From assembly GCA_037043455.1 (NCBI GenBank), contig JAWPHD010001275.1:62001-126000 (forward strand): a stretch of DNA of 64,000 bases, read 5' to 3'. Source of the stretch: Cyrtodaria siliqua. Its lineage: Eukaryota; Mollusca; Bivalvia; Adapedonta; Hiatellidae. The notes below the pieces were generated by a model. That model was given only the letters and a program-made list of their open reading frames with translations, was not told the origin of the DNA and searched no databases. Of this stretch, positions 34,631-46,669 are shown in pieces (position 1 is the first letter of the stretch; each line of letters begins with the position of its first letter). A program made the translations under genes and the position numbers.

Positions 34631-36111
34631 TTATCTGCTGCCTGAAACATATTGCAATTAGTTTGCAGATGGATAACACTTATAATATTGTATTGCACTA
34701 TCCAAATGTGGATTGCATTTCGTATATTTTAAAATTTCATGAGAAAACTCGACCTAATCACTGCATATTTTGTTATCAGCGATAATTTCGGATTCAGACA
34801 CGAAATTTAAACGATACGAAGTAATTGTATGTCATAAACACGACTTTATACCAATGACAGTTACTTGACTTTTTATTATTCCGCGCAATTTACAGAAGTT
34901 TTTCGAGGCCGGTGTAATGCAACTTGTTAATCGCAGTACTGCGACTGTAAAATACAGTATTTTAAGTGTACTGCAACTCGTTCAACCACGTAGAGCACTG
35001 TTGTTGTTCACGATCAAAATCATGTGGGTATTATTGTTAACGAGAATTTTTATATGTGCATTATCATTCAGAAGTCAAATTCAAATGTATACTGAATCAA
35101 CTGTATCAAGTTATGAACCATAATTTTTACACGTTTATAACATTATAAAACGTATTCGGTGTATCGGTACAGAGATATGATAGTGTTGGGTTCTTATAAC
35201 TCTTAGAACAATGATGAAAATAAACCCGTGTTCATACCGTCGGTTTGTCCAATTTGACTTTTACTATCGATTCCCTACTCGCAATAGATACGCAGTGGCA
35301 CACTTACCTATGTTTTATGTTGGCCGCGCCATAGCTATATGGTAGGTATAGAAAAACTCACAGCTTATATACATACTGATTTTAATCGATCTCTTCGGTT
35401 AATTCTAAATTCCGTCGCATTTATTACTATGTTGTCTTATCACTAGTTTTGTCGCATCGCTAGAACAGTTGCCTTATTTCTATGTAAATGTTTGTCGAAA
35501 AATTGGCAAACATTATTGTAGTTAAGCCATTCGTGAAAATTTAATTTAAATTTATAAACTAAAATCAATAGTCTTGTAACGCTGACCAATTTCAAAATCT
35601 AATTTGGATCACAGCTTACAACGAAATTATCCCGGAACAATACGTATAATTGAAGCTTCTTTAACAAAACATTTCCAAGATATTGAACTCAAAATAACGA
35701 GCCCATGATATAAATAAAAACACGTTACCATTATTAGTTAATTAACACGCAACAACAAACTCACTAAGACGTTTTTATGACGTAAGATTCACACACGGAA
35801 CTCGTTTTCGTTAGATTTTAACAAAGCAAGATCTTAAATCAGATTTTGAATTGATTTCCAGTTTAAAAGATATAGGCGTTTTGCACAACTGTAAGGAGAT
35901 TTACGTTAAATCGTAGAATACTTTAACAGCTGCATGGAAGAATTAAAATGTAGGTTCATTGCACCGCTATAATCAATATGGATTATATTAAAAGGGTGTT
36001 CATTGCATCGCAGTAAGTAGGAGAGAATGGAATCCAGTTGGGTTTCATTTGTTTGAAAACGAAATTGCTTAGACGCTTGAAACACACATAGAAACAACAA
36101 CAAGTATAAGT
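34631..36111. other. AT-rich stretch without recognised features
   Basis: Only short frames under 80 codons. I see no repeat, RNA gene or domain. Confidence 0.5.
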
Positions 36112-36658
36112 AGATATACAAATCGAACAGGAAATGCAGCCTTTAAGGACCACATTCAACCAAAAACACGCATAGAAACAAACAGGAATTTTAAAGATGA
36201 CTATATAGCAAGACATAATAGCACAAACATAAAAGGGCCGACAATAGGGCTACCGTCTTGAAACGGTCAGTGACAAAAAGGACCGCTGGGGGATTAAACA
36301 GGTTCTAGGCCACACCAAACCTCACTCTTACCCTACTGTCAACCCAATAAAATGCGACAGTGCAAATAAAGATATCCCCGCCAGGTTCTAATCTCTAACA
36401 AACATAAAAGGGCCGACAATAGGGCTACCGTCTTGAAACGGTCAGTGACAAAAAGGACCGCTGGGGGGATTAAACAGGTTCTAGGCCGCACCAAACCTCA
36501 CTCTTACCCTACTGTTAACCCAATAAAACGCGACAGTGCAAATAAAGATATCCCCGCCAGGTTCTATTCTCTAACAAACAATTATAGCTTTAATAGGCAA
36601 TATAAGTATAACACACACATGATCATGTAAATATAAATATAAAAATAAGAAACGCATA
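36112..36658 (-). mobile_element. PLE-A-related 3' UTR with internal tandem duplication
   Basis: A diverged minus-strand PLE-A 3' UTR (CGAACAGGAAATGCAGC start). A 175-bp block is repeated in direct orientation, beginning at 36223 and 36398 (ACAAACATAAAAGGGCCGAC). The two units differ at only a few bases, so the duplication is much younger than the copy. Confidence 0.8.
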
Positions 36659-36659
36659 G

Positions 36660-36812
36660 AAAAGAGTATGATAAAGGACCTTCGGAAACGGCCGAGTACG
36701 ACACATACGAAATATTGCAATCTCGGTTTGATTGAGACTGTTCATGAGCGGTAGTGAACTATGCTAGCTACCGCTCACGCCCTTTAGCCCCGGGCTGAGC
36801 AGAAATAATTAA
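36660..36812 (-). mobile_element. Tail B copy, 5'-truncated
   Basis: Plus-strand reading AGAGTATGATAAAGGACCTT, then a hairpin region at 36718-36740 (one arm mutated: CAATCTC/GAGACTG). It has a second stem GAGCGGTAG/CTACCGCTC and ends after the GGGCTGAGCAGAA block. Confidence 0.78.
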
Positions 36813-36836
36813 TCATCAAAATCAACCGTACATAGA

Positions 36837-36985
36837 GTTTAATAACCAGTGATACGGGAAATATCTCCCGAGGTAAAGAAATGGCCCCGATATAAGTACG
36901 AGTGCGGAGCATGAGTTATTATATCAGGGCAATTTCTCTACCGAGGGAGATATTTTCAGTATCTCAAAAACACTGGTTATTAAAC
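36837..36985. mobile_element. 149-bp foldback MITE
   Basis: The ends are a perfect 15-bp inverted repeat, GTTTAATAACCAGTG (36837-36851) and CACTGGTTATTAAAC (36971-36985). The palindrome continues inward imperfectly (AATATCTCCCGAGG against CCGAGGGAGATATT, and GATATAA against TTATATC), so nearly the whole unit can fold back. No ORF. Confidence 0.85.
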
Positions 36986-37297
36986 TATATATTACATAAT
37001 TTAAAATGATATTTTATTAATATTTCTAATGATTCACGGCTTTTTACACCAGTTTGCACGAGAACGCCAAGACGACGTTACGTCATACAAACAAAACAAA
37101 TGGAACCGGCACTCTTCGTTAATTTCCGTAATCGTTATTCCCTAGTGGCGTAATCTGACGACGACGTCCGTAAAACAATCGGAACGTCATTTGGCGTTCC
37201 CGCCACTGGCGGAAAAGGCCGAGCAATGTTCCGTACTGGTAGAGCAAATGAGGAGCAGTAGGAGCAGTAGAGCAAGTAGAGCAAACGAGGAGCAGTA

Positions 37298-39946
37298 CAG
37301 CTGGGAAGCAGAGTGGTTTTTACCTCCGCTGTCCACTTTTCTTAACTACACATGACAACCGCAAAAATAGTTCCCCGCATCGATCCCCAATGAGAATATT
37401 TTCCGTGGCCGCCATTTTGTTTTGAAGAAAATCACGGAAAATGGATATTTCAAACATTTCAAACGTAATTCCATTGCATCATTGCATTTGATCCATTTTT
37501 TATTATTAAAGCGAATGTAATACTGAAATAAAAAATACATAAGTGCTGTTCATTGCGTTAATAATAAGCTTCAAACTCCCCAAAAATCACAGTTCATTTT
37601 GCTGATCGTAAAATCAAGGTCATTTTTACGCGTAATTTACGGTACAACAACTAACCTGTTGTTCTATATTTATTACTCATGCTATGAGAGCTTCTTAAAA
37701 GGTATGCTAGCCGATTCATTAAAATAACGTGAAAACACTAGAAACTGTCGTTTGGTGTATGTTTCCTAGCACATCGTTGGAAAATCCGACAATTTTATTG
37801 AATCGAGGGATATTTTTAAACGCGTCCTTATTGGACATGTTTAACAACACTCTTTGAGATAAGATGACTAAGTGTGTGATGTTTCATGAACATGGGTTAA
37901 CCACATTTTAAGTTATTGGTTGGTTAGATTGCATGTTAGTTTTCTGAAAAGGGGCATAACTCTGCCAAAATGAATGTATGGCTAACAATATTCCTTTAGG
38001 TAGGATGAAGATATGCATGAAGTTTTATAAACATAGGTCAAATACTTTTCAAGATATGGCCAAGGTTAGGTTGCAGGTTAAAGTGCGACGGACAACGACG
38101 GACAAAGTGATCCCTAAGTTAGTGTCTGCCATGCTACCTTCATTCATTCCGCACATTTTGATAATTGATGAAGAATTTCCTATTACTTAGAGCATTATTT
38201 AGGTCAGCCAATGTTGCAGAAATGAAGTATAATGTATATCGGACACATCGCTCAGCAAATGTTACGCACAGAATCGTCAATAAGAAAAGCCAATACTTGT
38301 GCGAACGCCAGATTGCTTTTACTGCACACATCTATCATGTAAAGCGGATAATTTAGTTAAAAGGCACGACAGAGTTATGGTGCTTGCAACACAGATGACA
38401 AAAATGCCTGGTAAATATGTCTTCATTTGGGTCATCACTGTCCCAAGTTTCAACTTTTCTGTCAATATGTTTTTTGAGTACTGACAGTAGTACTATTACA
38501 TTACGACTACGTTCAAAAGCATCTATTTAAAACGGAAAAGGGGGACACTTCTAATAAAATGTACGACAGAGTTACATGTATAGTGGGGACAATTCTAATA
38601 AAATCTATGACAGAGTTATGGTGCTTGTCAGAAATGGTTGTGTAATAAATGATCACTGAATTGATCATGTCATTACAAGAAAAACATATAAGGTGAAATA
38701 GAGATCGCAAGAGTATCCATGGATGCTGGTGGCATTCTTGGAAATGTTTGTTTTTTTGACCGAGTATGCACCAAATCATGTTACACTCCAACTGGAGCAA
38801 ATCTCAAGTTTCATGAAGACTGGTGAAACATTAAATTTTTGATCGCAAATTCAATAGGGTTTCATTTGCTATAACTGACTAAACAAATTATATGAATAAT
38901 ATTTTTATTATTCGAAAATACACATCACAATAATTTGTACAATCGAAATCCTTCCTTCAACCAGATTTGTGACACCATGGACTGGCCCTGAAAATATGAA
39001 CACACATATCATACAAATGTGCATACTGTACTTTAGGCACATGACAAAGTAAATAAAATAAATCTGAAATTTACGAATCATATTCCGTAAAAAAGGAAAG
39101 GGAATTCATAATTGATGTTTAAGTAGAATAGACGTAGTTTTACAATTCATGTATAAATATTTAAGGCTTTTAACTGTACAAACAATATATAAATGAAACG
39201 CAATCCACCGATGTTTAGGTGTTTCAAGGTGTGCAAGAGTCGGTTTTATAGTGGGCAAACCATATTATGTTCAAGAAACATGCTTAGTATAGTAAGGAAC
39301 AATTAAAAAAAAAAAATTTAAAAAAATCCTACCAACCTACCCAAATATTTTAGGAAGCAAGACCAGAAAGAAACAGACATTCTTTTTTTTTTGGCCTTAG
39401 ACATGGTACCATGGCAGAGGCAAATATAAACAAGGCAAATAATACTCAGGAATACATTTTCAGCAAGACATATTTCCTTCCTGAAAAAACAACATACCTT
39501 TTCCTACAATCATCGGCTATCTCGAAATGAAGGTACCAGTAGGTGTAAAGTGGTGATACTGACATTTGCCAGGAAAGTTACAATTCTCCGTTTCCAAAGA
39601 ACCAAGACACATGATTGTTAAGATTCGGTGCCAGATCATCAGACTGCATTGTGACTCTGACATACATGGAACATTTTAGGCCTCATAACAGGACATACTC
39701 TCTCAGTCATTTTATGGAAGGAGCACATGGCAATCTTTATTTTTTAACTCATGGCATCTGGTCATCTTTAGTGTTGGAAATCGACAATCAAATTAGGCTT
39801 AAAGTATCGGTTTTTAAAAGACAACTGTAATTTCCGCGTAAATGCACGTGAGTACAAATTGGGACTACGTTGGGCCAAAACACTTGATATTGAAAAGTGA
39901 GTTATGCGGTGCGTGCACGTGAAAAGCTTCAGCTGCTGCTGCACTG
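37298..39946. mobile_element. Element E copy 2, GTA duplication
   Basis: It begins CAGCTGGGAAGCAGAGTGG and ends with AAAGCTTCAGCTGCTGCTGC followed by ACTG. It is flanked by GTA on both sides (37295-37297 and 39947-39949). At 2649 bp it is about half the length of copy 1 and shares its ends and several internal blocks (for example 38040-38135 with 1850-1880 plus 2440-2490). No coding sequence is seen. The flanks outside are a short repeated GAGCAGTAGAGCAA motif (37225-37295) that resumes after the element at 39948. Confidence 0.7.
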
Positions 39947-40115
39947 GTAGAGCAAAAGAGGAGTAGATAAAGCTTTTCTGTTCCCAGTATTTCCTATACA
40001 AATCACAGACAAATATGTAATATAGAAGTTTAACCATCCCGAAGATGACGAAGCCACAAAGCATGTACTCAATGACTTACAGAAGCCGGAGCAACAAGAG
40101 GACAAACCACAAGAC

Positions 40116-40855
40116 AAGAAATATAAAATTCGGACAGGGAAAGCAGCATTCAAGGAGGACAGTAAACCACAAAACACAGAAACAAACACGCAAACAGACA
40201 AACAAGAAGGCAAAAGCAATAATAAATGCAAACGATATCACAAACACAAAAAGAGTTGACAATAGGGCTACCGCCTTTGAACGGTCAGTGGCAAAGTAGG
40301 GGTTTTAAACCGGTTCTAGGGTGCACCAAACCTCTCACTTACCCTACTGTCATCCCATTTAAACAGGACAGTGTAAATAAAGAAATCCCCGCCATGATCT
40401 AATCTCTAACCAACAAGGCAGCATCAATAGGCAATATAAGTAAAACACAAATATGCTCGTGTAAATATAATACAAAAAAACAATAGCCTAGAAAGCCACA
40501 ATGAAGGTACTCAATGACTTTGCAGAAGCCAGAGCAGTAAGAGAATAAACCATTAAGGGCACGACAAAAAAGATCATGGACAAACATCAAACGCCACCGT
40601 CCCAATGGGCTTTAGGTAGGCGTCATCATAGGGTCCACAGCCTGTCCGGTCATCGTACAATTAAAGAGGAAAGCATAGTGGCGAACTGTAAAAGGGTCCA
40701 CCACCAAGCATGCAGTACGTTGCAAATTGATAGGGTCATAACCTCTTTTGATAAACTTTTTAACCAGTTTAACAAAGATAGTATGAAAGTGATCATGACC
40801 TAGAATCTTACGAAGATTATACATCACATCACCATAGAAGTCAGGTTGTGATAGT
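40116..40855 (-). mobile_element. PLE-A 3' segment, minus orientation
   Basis: 3' terminus at 40116, the 3' UTR, then antisense C-terminal codons (RGYDPINLQRTACLVV and LRKILGHDHFHT) up to about 40855. An older PLE-A 3' UTR scrap (40044-40115) abuts its terminus. Beyond 40855 about 50 bases intervene before a plus-strand PLE-A 5' segment, an inverted arrangement also seen at 54296 and 63052. Confidence 0.82.
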
Positions 40856-41121
40856 CATTGTCGAAAAGCATGAATAAAAGGCAAGGTATGTAAAATTATA
40901 AGCATAGCTTTTATTTACAATTCTAGTTCTTGCACCACTACAAATATTTCCAAGCGTTTACCATCGTGTCTTACTGCCGTTAATTATCACGTTAATCAAT
41001 ATTTATTTTAAAAATTCAGTAGATGTTTTTGATAAAATGTGCAATAAACTTCAAGCTACATCAATAAAACTTACGATTTTTCTACATTATATATAACTTT
41101 AACACACAACCTTATAAAAAA

Positions 41122-41658
41122 AAGAGTATGATAATGGACCTTTGGAAACGGCCGAGCACTACACATACGAAATATTGCAGTATCGGTTTGATAGATACTG
41201 TTCATGAGCGGTAGTGAAATATGCTAGCTACCGCTCACGCCCTCTAGCCTTGGGTTGAGCAGAACTCAATACTAATAAAATCAATAGTACACACTTTTAA
41301 CCATCCCGAAGATGGCATGCATACGGCGGTGGACATGGAGTTCTTTGCTTCCCCATGTCGTACGGCGTATGGTCCAAGTATCTAATAAAATTAAATGCCC
41401 CGAAGAGCGAAATAAACATAATGGAATTTATTTGGGAGCAGCGGTGATGAAGCCTGCGTATCACAAGTAATAGCCAAAAGAATAAATTAAAAAGCAGACA
41501 ACATATCCTATAAGTGGTTAAACAATATCAAGAGCCTTTTATCGGCCGGAGTAGTAGAAACACCGAATCAAAAATTATTTAAGAAAACAAAAGAAATTGA
41601 AAATGTACCACCGATAACTAAATATAAATATCGGGCTCATCGATCTCCTAAGATCGGC
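41122..41658 (-). mobile_element. Tail B, longest form
   Basis: 537 bp inserted in the PLE-A RT codons. The shared 3' terminus is at 41122 (GAGTATGATAATGGACCTTT on the plus strand). Hairpin 41178-41200 has the altered but still paired stem CAGTATC/GATACTG. A second stem lies at 41206-41214 with 41228-41236 (GAGCGGTAG/CTACCGCTC), a third is TTGAG/CTCAA, a fourth CCATC/GATGG, and a fifth, 19-bp imperfect stem spans about 41329-41372. The distal end (CTCCTAAGATCGG) is nearly the same as that of the 58047 copy. Confidence 0.78.
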
Positions 41659-41867
41659 AAGCTTATTTCTCTCATTCAAAAACCTTTTGCTAGGAAAAAT
41701 ACTAAAATTTGGCCTGTAACAATATTAAAGCGTTTTCTACAAACAGCAGTTTGGGATATTACACTATGTGGACTTGCCATGAACATTGTGAATCAACTAT
41801 TTTTCTATTAGATAATATTTTCCTCAGGTATTGAACTACCGTTTATAGATAACTTGTTTGTACGCCA

Positions 41868-42124
41868 GTATTACCTTTGGTCCGAGTATTACCTTTCATA
41901 CCCCATCCAACCCTTTCTCCAAGAAGCAAAAATGCGGTTGGCTGGGGTATGAAATAAAACGTTCAATTCGGTTTAAAATTGTGCATATTATTAATAGGTA
42001 ATTTTAAACAGGTTATCACATTTGTTCAGCGAAAACGTGTTTTATTGTCGAAATATATGTTACAAAATCCTGTTAATATAAGCTTTCCCATCGCTTACTG
42101 GAATTAAGGAGGGACCACGTAATG
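41868..42124 (-). mobile_element. MITE D inserted in PLE-A RT
   Basis: About 257 bp with one TIR GGACCACGTAATG at 42112-42124 and a decayed partner ATTACCTTTGGTCC at the left. The internal stem CATACCCCATCCAACC against GGTTGGCTGGGGTATG lies next to the left end. No ORF. Other copies are at 55911, 61802 and 63307. Confidence 0.75.
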
Positions 42125-42169
42125 TAACTGTGATCCCCTTGTCGCAGATTTGTTTTTATATTTCTATGA

Positions 42170-42977
42170 AAGAGAACGATACAAATATCGGACAGGGAAA
42201 GCAGCATTCAAGGACGACAGTCAACCACAAAACACAAAAACAAACACGCAAACAGACAAACGAGTAGGCAAAATAATAAAAAATGCAAAAGACAAACACA
42301 AAAGGGTTGACAATAAGGATACCGTCTTGGAACGGTCAGTGGCAGCTAAGGCCACAGGGTGTTTAAACCGTTTCCAGGGTGCACCAAACCTCACACTTAT
42401 CCTACTGTATTCCCGTTAAAACAGGACAGTGTAAATAAAGAAATTCCGTTATGATTTAATCTCTAACCAACAAGGCATCATCAATAGACAATATAAGTAA
42501 AACACAAATATGCTCGTGTAACTATAATACAAAAAAGCAATAGCCTAGAAAGCCACAATGAAGGTACTCAATGACTTAGCAGAAGCCAGAGCAACGAGAG
42601 AATAAACCATTAAGGGCAAGAAAAGAAAGATCATAGACAAACATCAAACGTCAACGTCCCATTGGGCTTTAGGCGTCATCATAGGGTCCACAGCCTGTCC
42701 GGTCATCGTACAATTAAAGAGAAAGCATAGTGGCGAACTGTAAAAGGGTCCACCACCAAGCATGCAGTACGTTGCAAAATGATTGGATCATAACCTCTTT
42801 TGATAATCTTGTTAACAAGTTTAATAAAGATAGTATGAAAGTGATCATGACCAAGAATCTTACGAAGTTTATAAATCACATCACCATAGAAGTCAGGTTG
42901 TGATAGTTCTTGCCGCAGAAGAGTCCTTAAATTACTTTTATATTTGGAAAGAAGATCAGGGTTACAATAATAACAAT
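42170..42977 (-). pseudogene. PLE-A 3' half, minus orientation
   Basis: The 3' terminus is at about 42170, then the 3' UTR, then antisense C-terminal codons. 42703-42990 translates as YYCNPDLLSKYKSNLRTLLR, then LSQPDFYGDVIYKLRKILGH, then FIKLVNKIIKRGYDPIILQR. It ends where the 52-bp satellite begins. Some frameshifts occur toward the stop (TVRHYAFSL). Confidence 0.82.
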
Positions 42978-42979
42978 TG

Positions 42980-45935
42980 CGCGGTCGCAAGGCGTTACCC
43001 CTAGTGTCAACACTTCTATGATTGTCGGGTCACATGCTTCACGGCGGTACCCCTAGTGTCAACACGTCTATGATTGTCGTGTCACATGCTTCAAGGCTGT
43101 ACCCCTAACGTCAACACTTCTATGATTATGGTGTCGCATGCTTCAAGGTCGTACCCATTTTGTCAACACTTCTGTGATAGTGGTGTCGCAAGGCGGTACC
43201 TCAATTGCCAACACTTTTGTGACAGTGGTATCGCATGTTCCAAGGTGGCATCCCTATTGTCAACACTTTTATAATCGTGGTGTCGCATGCTTCATGGCAC
43301 TATCCCTATTGTCAACACTTCTACGGTTGTGGTGTCGCATGCATCAGGACGGTGCTGTTATTGTTAATCCTTCTATGATTGTGGTGTCGCATACTTCAAG
43401 GCATTACCCATATTGTCAACACTCTATTATTGTGATATCACATGCTTCAAGGCGGTACCCATATTGACAACACTTCTATGATTGTGGTGTCGCATGTTCC
43501 ATTAACATCACTTCTATGATTGTTGTGTCGCTTGCTTTAAGTCGGCAACCCTATTGTCAACACTTCTATGCTTTTCGTCAGCACACGTATAATTGTGGTA
43601 TCGCATGTTGTTAGTTGATACCCCTAGTGACAACACTATGAGTGTGGGGACGCAAGGAGGTACCCTTAGTGCCAACTCTTCTAAGATTATGGTGTCGAAA
43701 GGCGGTTCCCCTATTGTCAACACTTCAATGACTATGGTGTCGTATGCTTCAAGGTGTTACTTGTCAACATTTCTACGATTGTGGATTCGCATGGTTCAAG
43801 GAGGTACCCGTGGTTTCAACACTTCTATGATTATGATGTCGCATGCATATTGTCAACACTTCTATGAATGTGGTGTCGCAAGGCGGTATCTCTATTGTCA
43901 CTTCTGTGATTGTGATATTGCATGCTTTACTGTGGTACCCTTATTATTAACACTTCCATGACTGAGGTGTAGCAATGCGGTATCCCTTTTGCCAACCCTA
44001 CTAAGTGTGGTGTAGCATGATTCAAGGCGGTACTACTATTGTCAAAACTACTATGATTGTGGTGTTGCATGCTTCAAGGCGGTAAACCTAGGGCAAACTA
44101 TTCTATGATTGTGGTGTCGCAAGGCGGTACCCCTAACGTCAACACTTCAATGATTGTTGTGTCGCATTCTTCAAGTTGTTACCCCTATAGTCAACACATC
44201 TTTAAGTGTGGAGTGGCATGTCCCTAACGTCAACACTTCCATGATTATGGTGATTCATGTCTTAAGGTTGTACCCATTCTATCAACACTTCTATGAATGT
44301 GGTTTCGCATGCTTCATGGCACTACTCTTATTGTCAACACTTCCATGTTTGTGATGTCGCAAGGCGGTACCCCTATTGTCAAGACTTCCATGATTGTGGG
44401 GTCCCAAGGCTATACACACAATGTCAACACTTCTGTGAATATTCTGTGAATATGGGGACGCATGCTCCAAGGCGGTACTCTTATTGTCAACCCTTCTATG
44501 ATTGTGATGTCGCATGCTTCAAGGTGGTACCCATATTGTTAACTATACTATGATTGTCGTGACGCATACTTCAAGGTTGTACTACTAGTGTCAACAAATC
44601 TACGACAGTGACGTCGCGAAGCGGTGACATTATTGTCAAGGCTTCTATGATTTTTGTGTCACATGCTTGAAGGCGGTACCCTTAGAGTCAGCACATCTAC
44701 GACAGTGATGTCGCAAGGCGGTACCCGTATTGCAAGAGTTCTATGATTGTGGGGTCGCAAGGCGGTACACATATTGTCAACACTTCTATGATGGTGGTGT
44801 CTCATGCTTCAAGGTGTTATCGCTATTGTCAACAATTTGATAATTGTGGTGTCGCATGCTTCAAGTCGGCAATCATTTTGTCAACATTTCTATGATTGTG
44901 GTGTCGAAAGTCGGTATCCCTATTGTCAATACTTGTATGATTGTGGTGTCGCATGTTTCAGGGGCGGTACCTCTATTGTCAACACTTCTATGATTGGGTG
45001 TCGAATGTTTCAGGACGGTGGCCATATTCTCTACACTTTTATGTCTAATGTGTCGCAAGGAGGTATCCCTATTTTCAAAAGGTCTATGATTGTGGTGTCG
45101 CAAGGCAGTATCCCTATTGTCAACAGTGTGTTATTGTGATGCTTTACCGGGGTTCCACTATTGTCAACACTTCTATGATTGTGGTGTTGCATATTTCTAG
45201 GTGATATCGCTATTGTAAACAATTTTATAAATATGGTGTCGCATGCTTCGTCTGCAACCATTTTGTCAACACTTCTATGATTGTGTTGTCGAAAGTCGCT
45301 ATCCCTATTGTCAATACTTATATGATTGTGGTGACGCATGTTTCAGGGGCGGTACCTCTATTGTCAGCACTTCTATGATTGGGTGTCGAATGTTTCATGG
45401 CGGCGGCCATATTCTCTACACTTTTATGACTATATTGTCGCAAGTGGGTATCCCTATTATCAACACTTCTATGATTGTAGTGTCGTCTGCTTCAGGCGGC
45501 ACCCCTATTGTCAAGACTTCTATGATGGTGGTGTCGCATGCTTCAAGGCGGTACCCTTATTGACAACACTTCTATGATTGTGGTGTCGCTTGATTCAAGG
45601 TTGTACCACTATTGTCAACACTTCTATGATTGAGGTGTCGCATGTTTCAAGGCGGTACCCTTATTGACAACACTTCTATGATTGTGGTGTCGCATGCTTC
45701 AATGGTGTACCACTATTTTCAACTCTTCTATGGTTGTGGTATTGCATACATCGAAGCAGTACCCATATTGACAACACTTCTATGATTGTGGTGTCCATGT
45801 TTCAAGGCAGTTACCCTAGTGTCAACACATCTATCATAGTGATGTCAGAATGCGGTACCCCTATTGTCAAGACCTCTATGCTTGTGGGGTCGCAAGGCGG
45901 TAAACATACTGTCAACACTTTAGGCGGTATAATAT
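42980..45935 (+). repeat. 52-bp satellite derived from the PLE-A 3' UTR
   Basis: About 55-60 units. The 52-bp form reads CTTCTATGATTGTGGTGTCG, CATGCTTCAAGGCGGTACCC, CTATTGTCAACA. A 45-bp form lacks TGCTTCA (GTCGCAAGGCGG). Compared with the PLE-A 3' UTR block (TTCCAAGGCGGTAGCCCTAT, TGTCAACCCTTTTGTGTTTG, TGATGTCGTTTGC) the unit aligns along its whole length at roughly 80-85 percent by eye. The array is in plus orientation while the PLE-A pieces on both sides (42170-42977 and 46029-46345) are minus. All ORFs in it, up to 122 codons on either strand, are repeat artefacts. Confidence 0.88.
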
Positions 45936-46028
45936 TGGTCATGTATTACTACTTGAACATCATTTAAAGTAGATTTTCGTTCATTTTGATATTATACGTT
46001 ATATAAAGTGTGATCATTCTTATCACAT

Positions 46029-46345
46029 ACAAAAATAGACATACACATCCAACAGGAAAAGTAGCATTTAAAGACGACAGTCAACCCTCAAATACACAAA
46101 CAATCAAAGAACAAATATACACACAGATTAATAAAAGGCAAGATATGACATCACAAACACACAAGGGTTGACAATAGGGCTACCGCCTTGGAACGGTTAC
46201 TGGCAAAAAAGGCCGCTGGGTGTTTAAACCAGGTTCTAGGGTGTCCTAATCCTCACACTTACCCTACTGTCATCCCAATAAAACGGGAGCGTGCCAATAA
46301 AGAAATCCCCGCCATGAACCATTCTCTAACCAACAAGCAGCATTA
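46029..46345 (-). mobile_element. PLE-A 3' UTR fragment bordering the satellite
   Basis: Diverged minus-strand copy: AACAGGAAAAGTAGCATTTA, GGGTTGACAATAGGGCTACC, up to TCCCCGCCATGAACC. Coding codons are absent. Confidence 0.8.
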
Positions 46346-46669
46346 CATATGTCCATTCTAGTACACATTTCCATTCTATCACCAAGCATGGTAAAGTGCA
46401 ATTGAAACAACAATATTATAGAAGTTGAAATTAATAAATGATATAGAGTAGTCAACTGTGATGGCCTTCATATGTAGGTGATGTAGTTCCCTCTTGTATT
46501 ACTGAACTTTGAATAGTGGTATCATGCTGCAGGCAGAAACATAAAGCATTGGTAACATACCTGTTTATCTTTAGCTGTGGTGATTTTGGAGAATAGACTT
46601 GTCACTGTGATCGGTATTTGACAAATATTGGCATGTTTAGAAATCTAATGACAACGATTAATGAATAAT

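Larger units (their letters stand above)
40905..42170 (+). pseudogene. PLE-A RT 5' segment, split by tail B and MITE D
   Basis: Plus-strand reverse-transcriptase fragments. 40905-41121 covers SSCTTTNISK through the TLYITL region, 41659-41868 covers FARKNTKIWPVTILKR to the SSGIE region, and 42125-42170 reads NCDPLVADLFLYFYER. Tail B (41122-41658) and MITE D (41868-42124) interrupt it. D sits just before NCDP, where the motif-B GIPMG should be, and that motif is lost. Multiple stops. The fragment then abuts another PLE-A 3' terminus. Confidence 0.75.

Noticed and set aside
41178..41236. Hammerhead ribozyme in tail B, since Penelope-like elements often carry one
   Set aside because: The stem is flanked by TTCATGAAC and GCAATA, not by CTGANGA and GAAA; the required core is absent in all copies on either strand.
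43138..45563. Many ORFs of 66-122 codons on both strands
   Set aside because: Translation of the 52-bp satellite; the peptides are repeats of the same DNA unit and differ only by phase.
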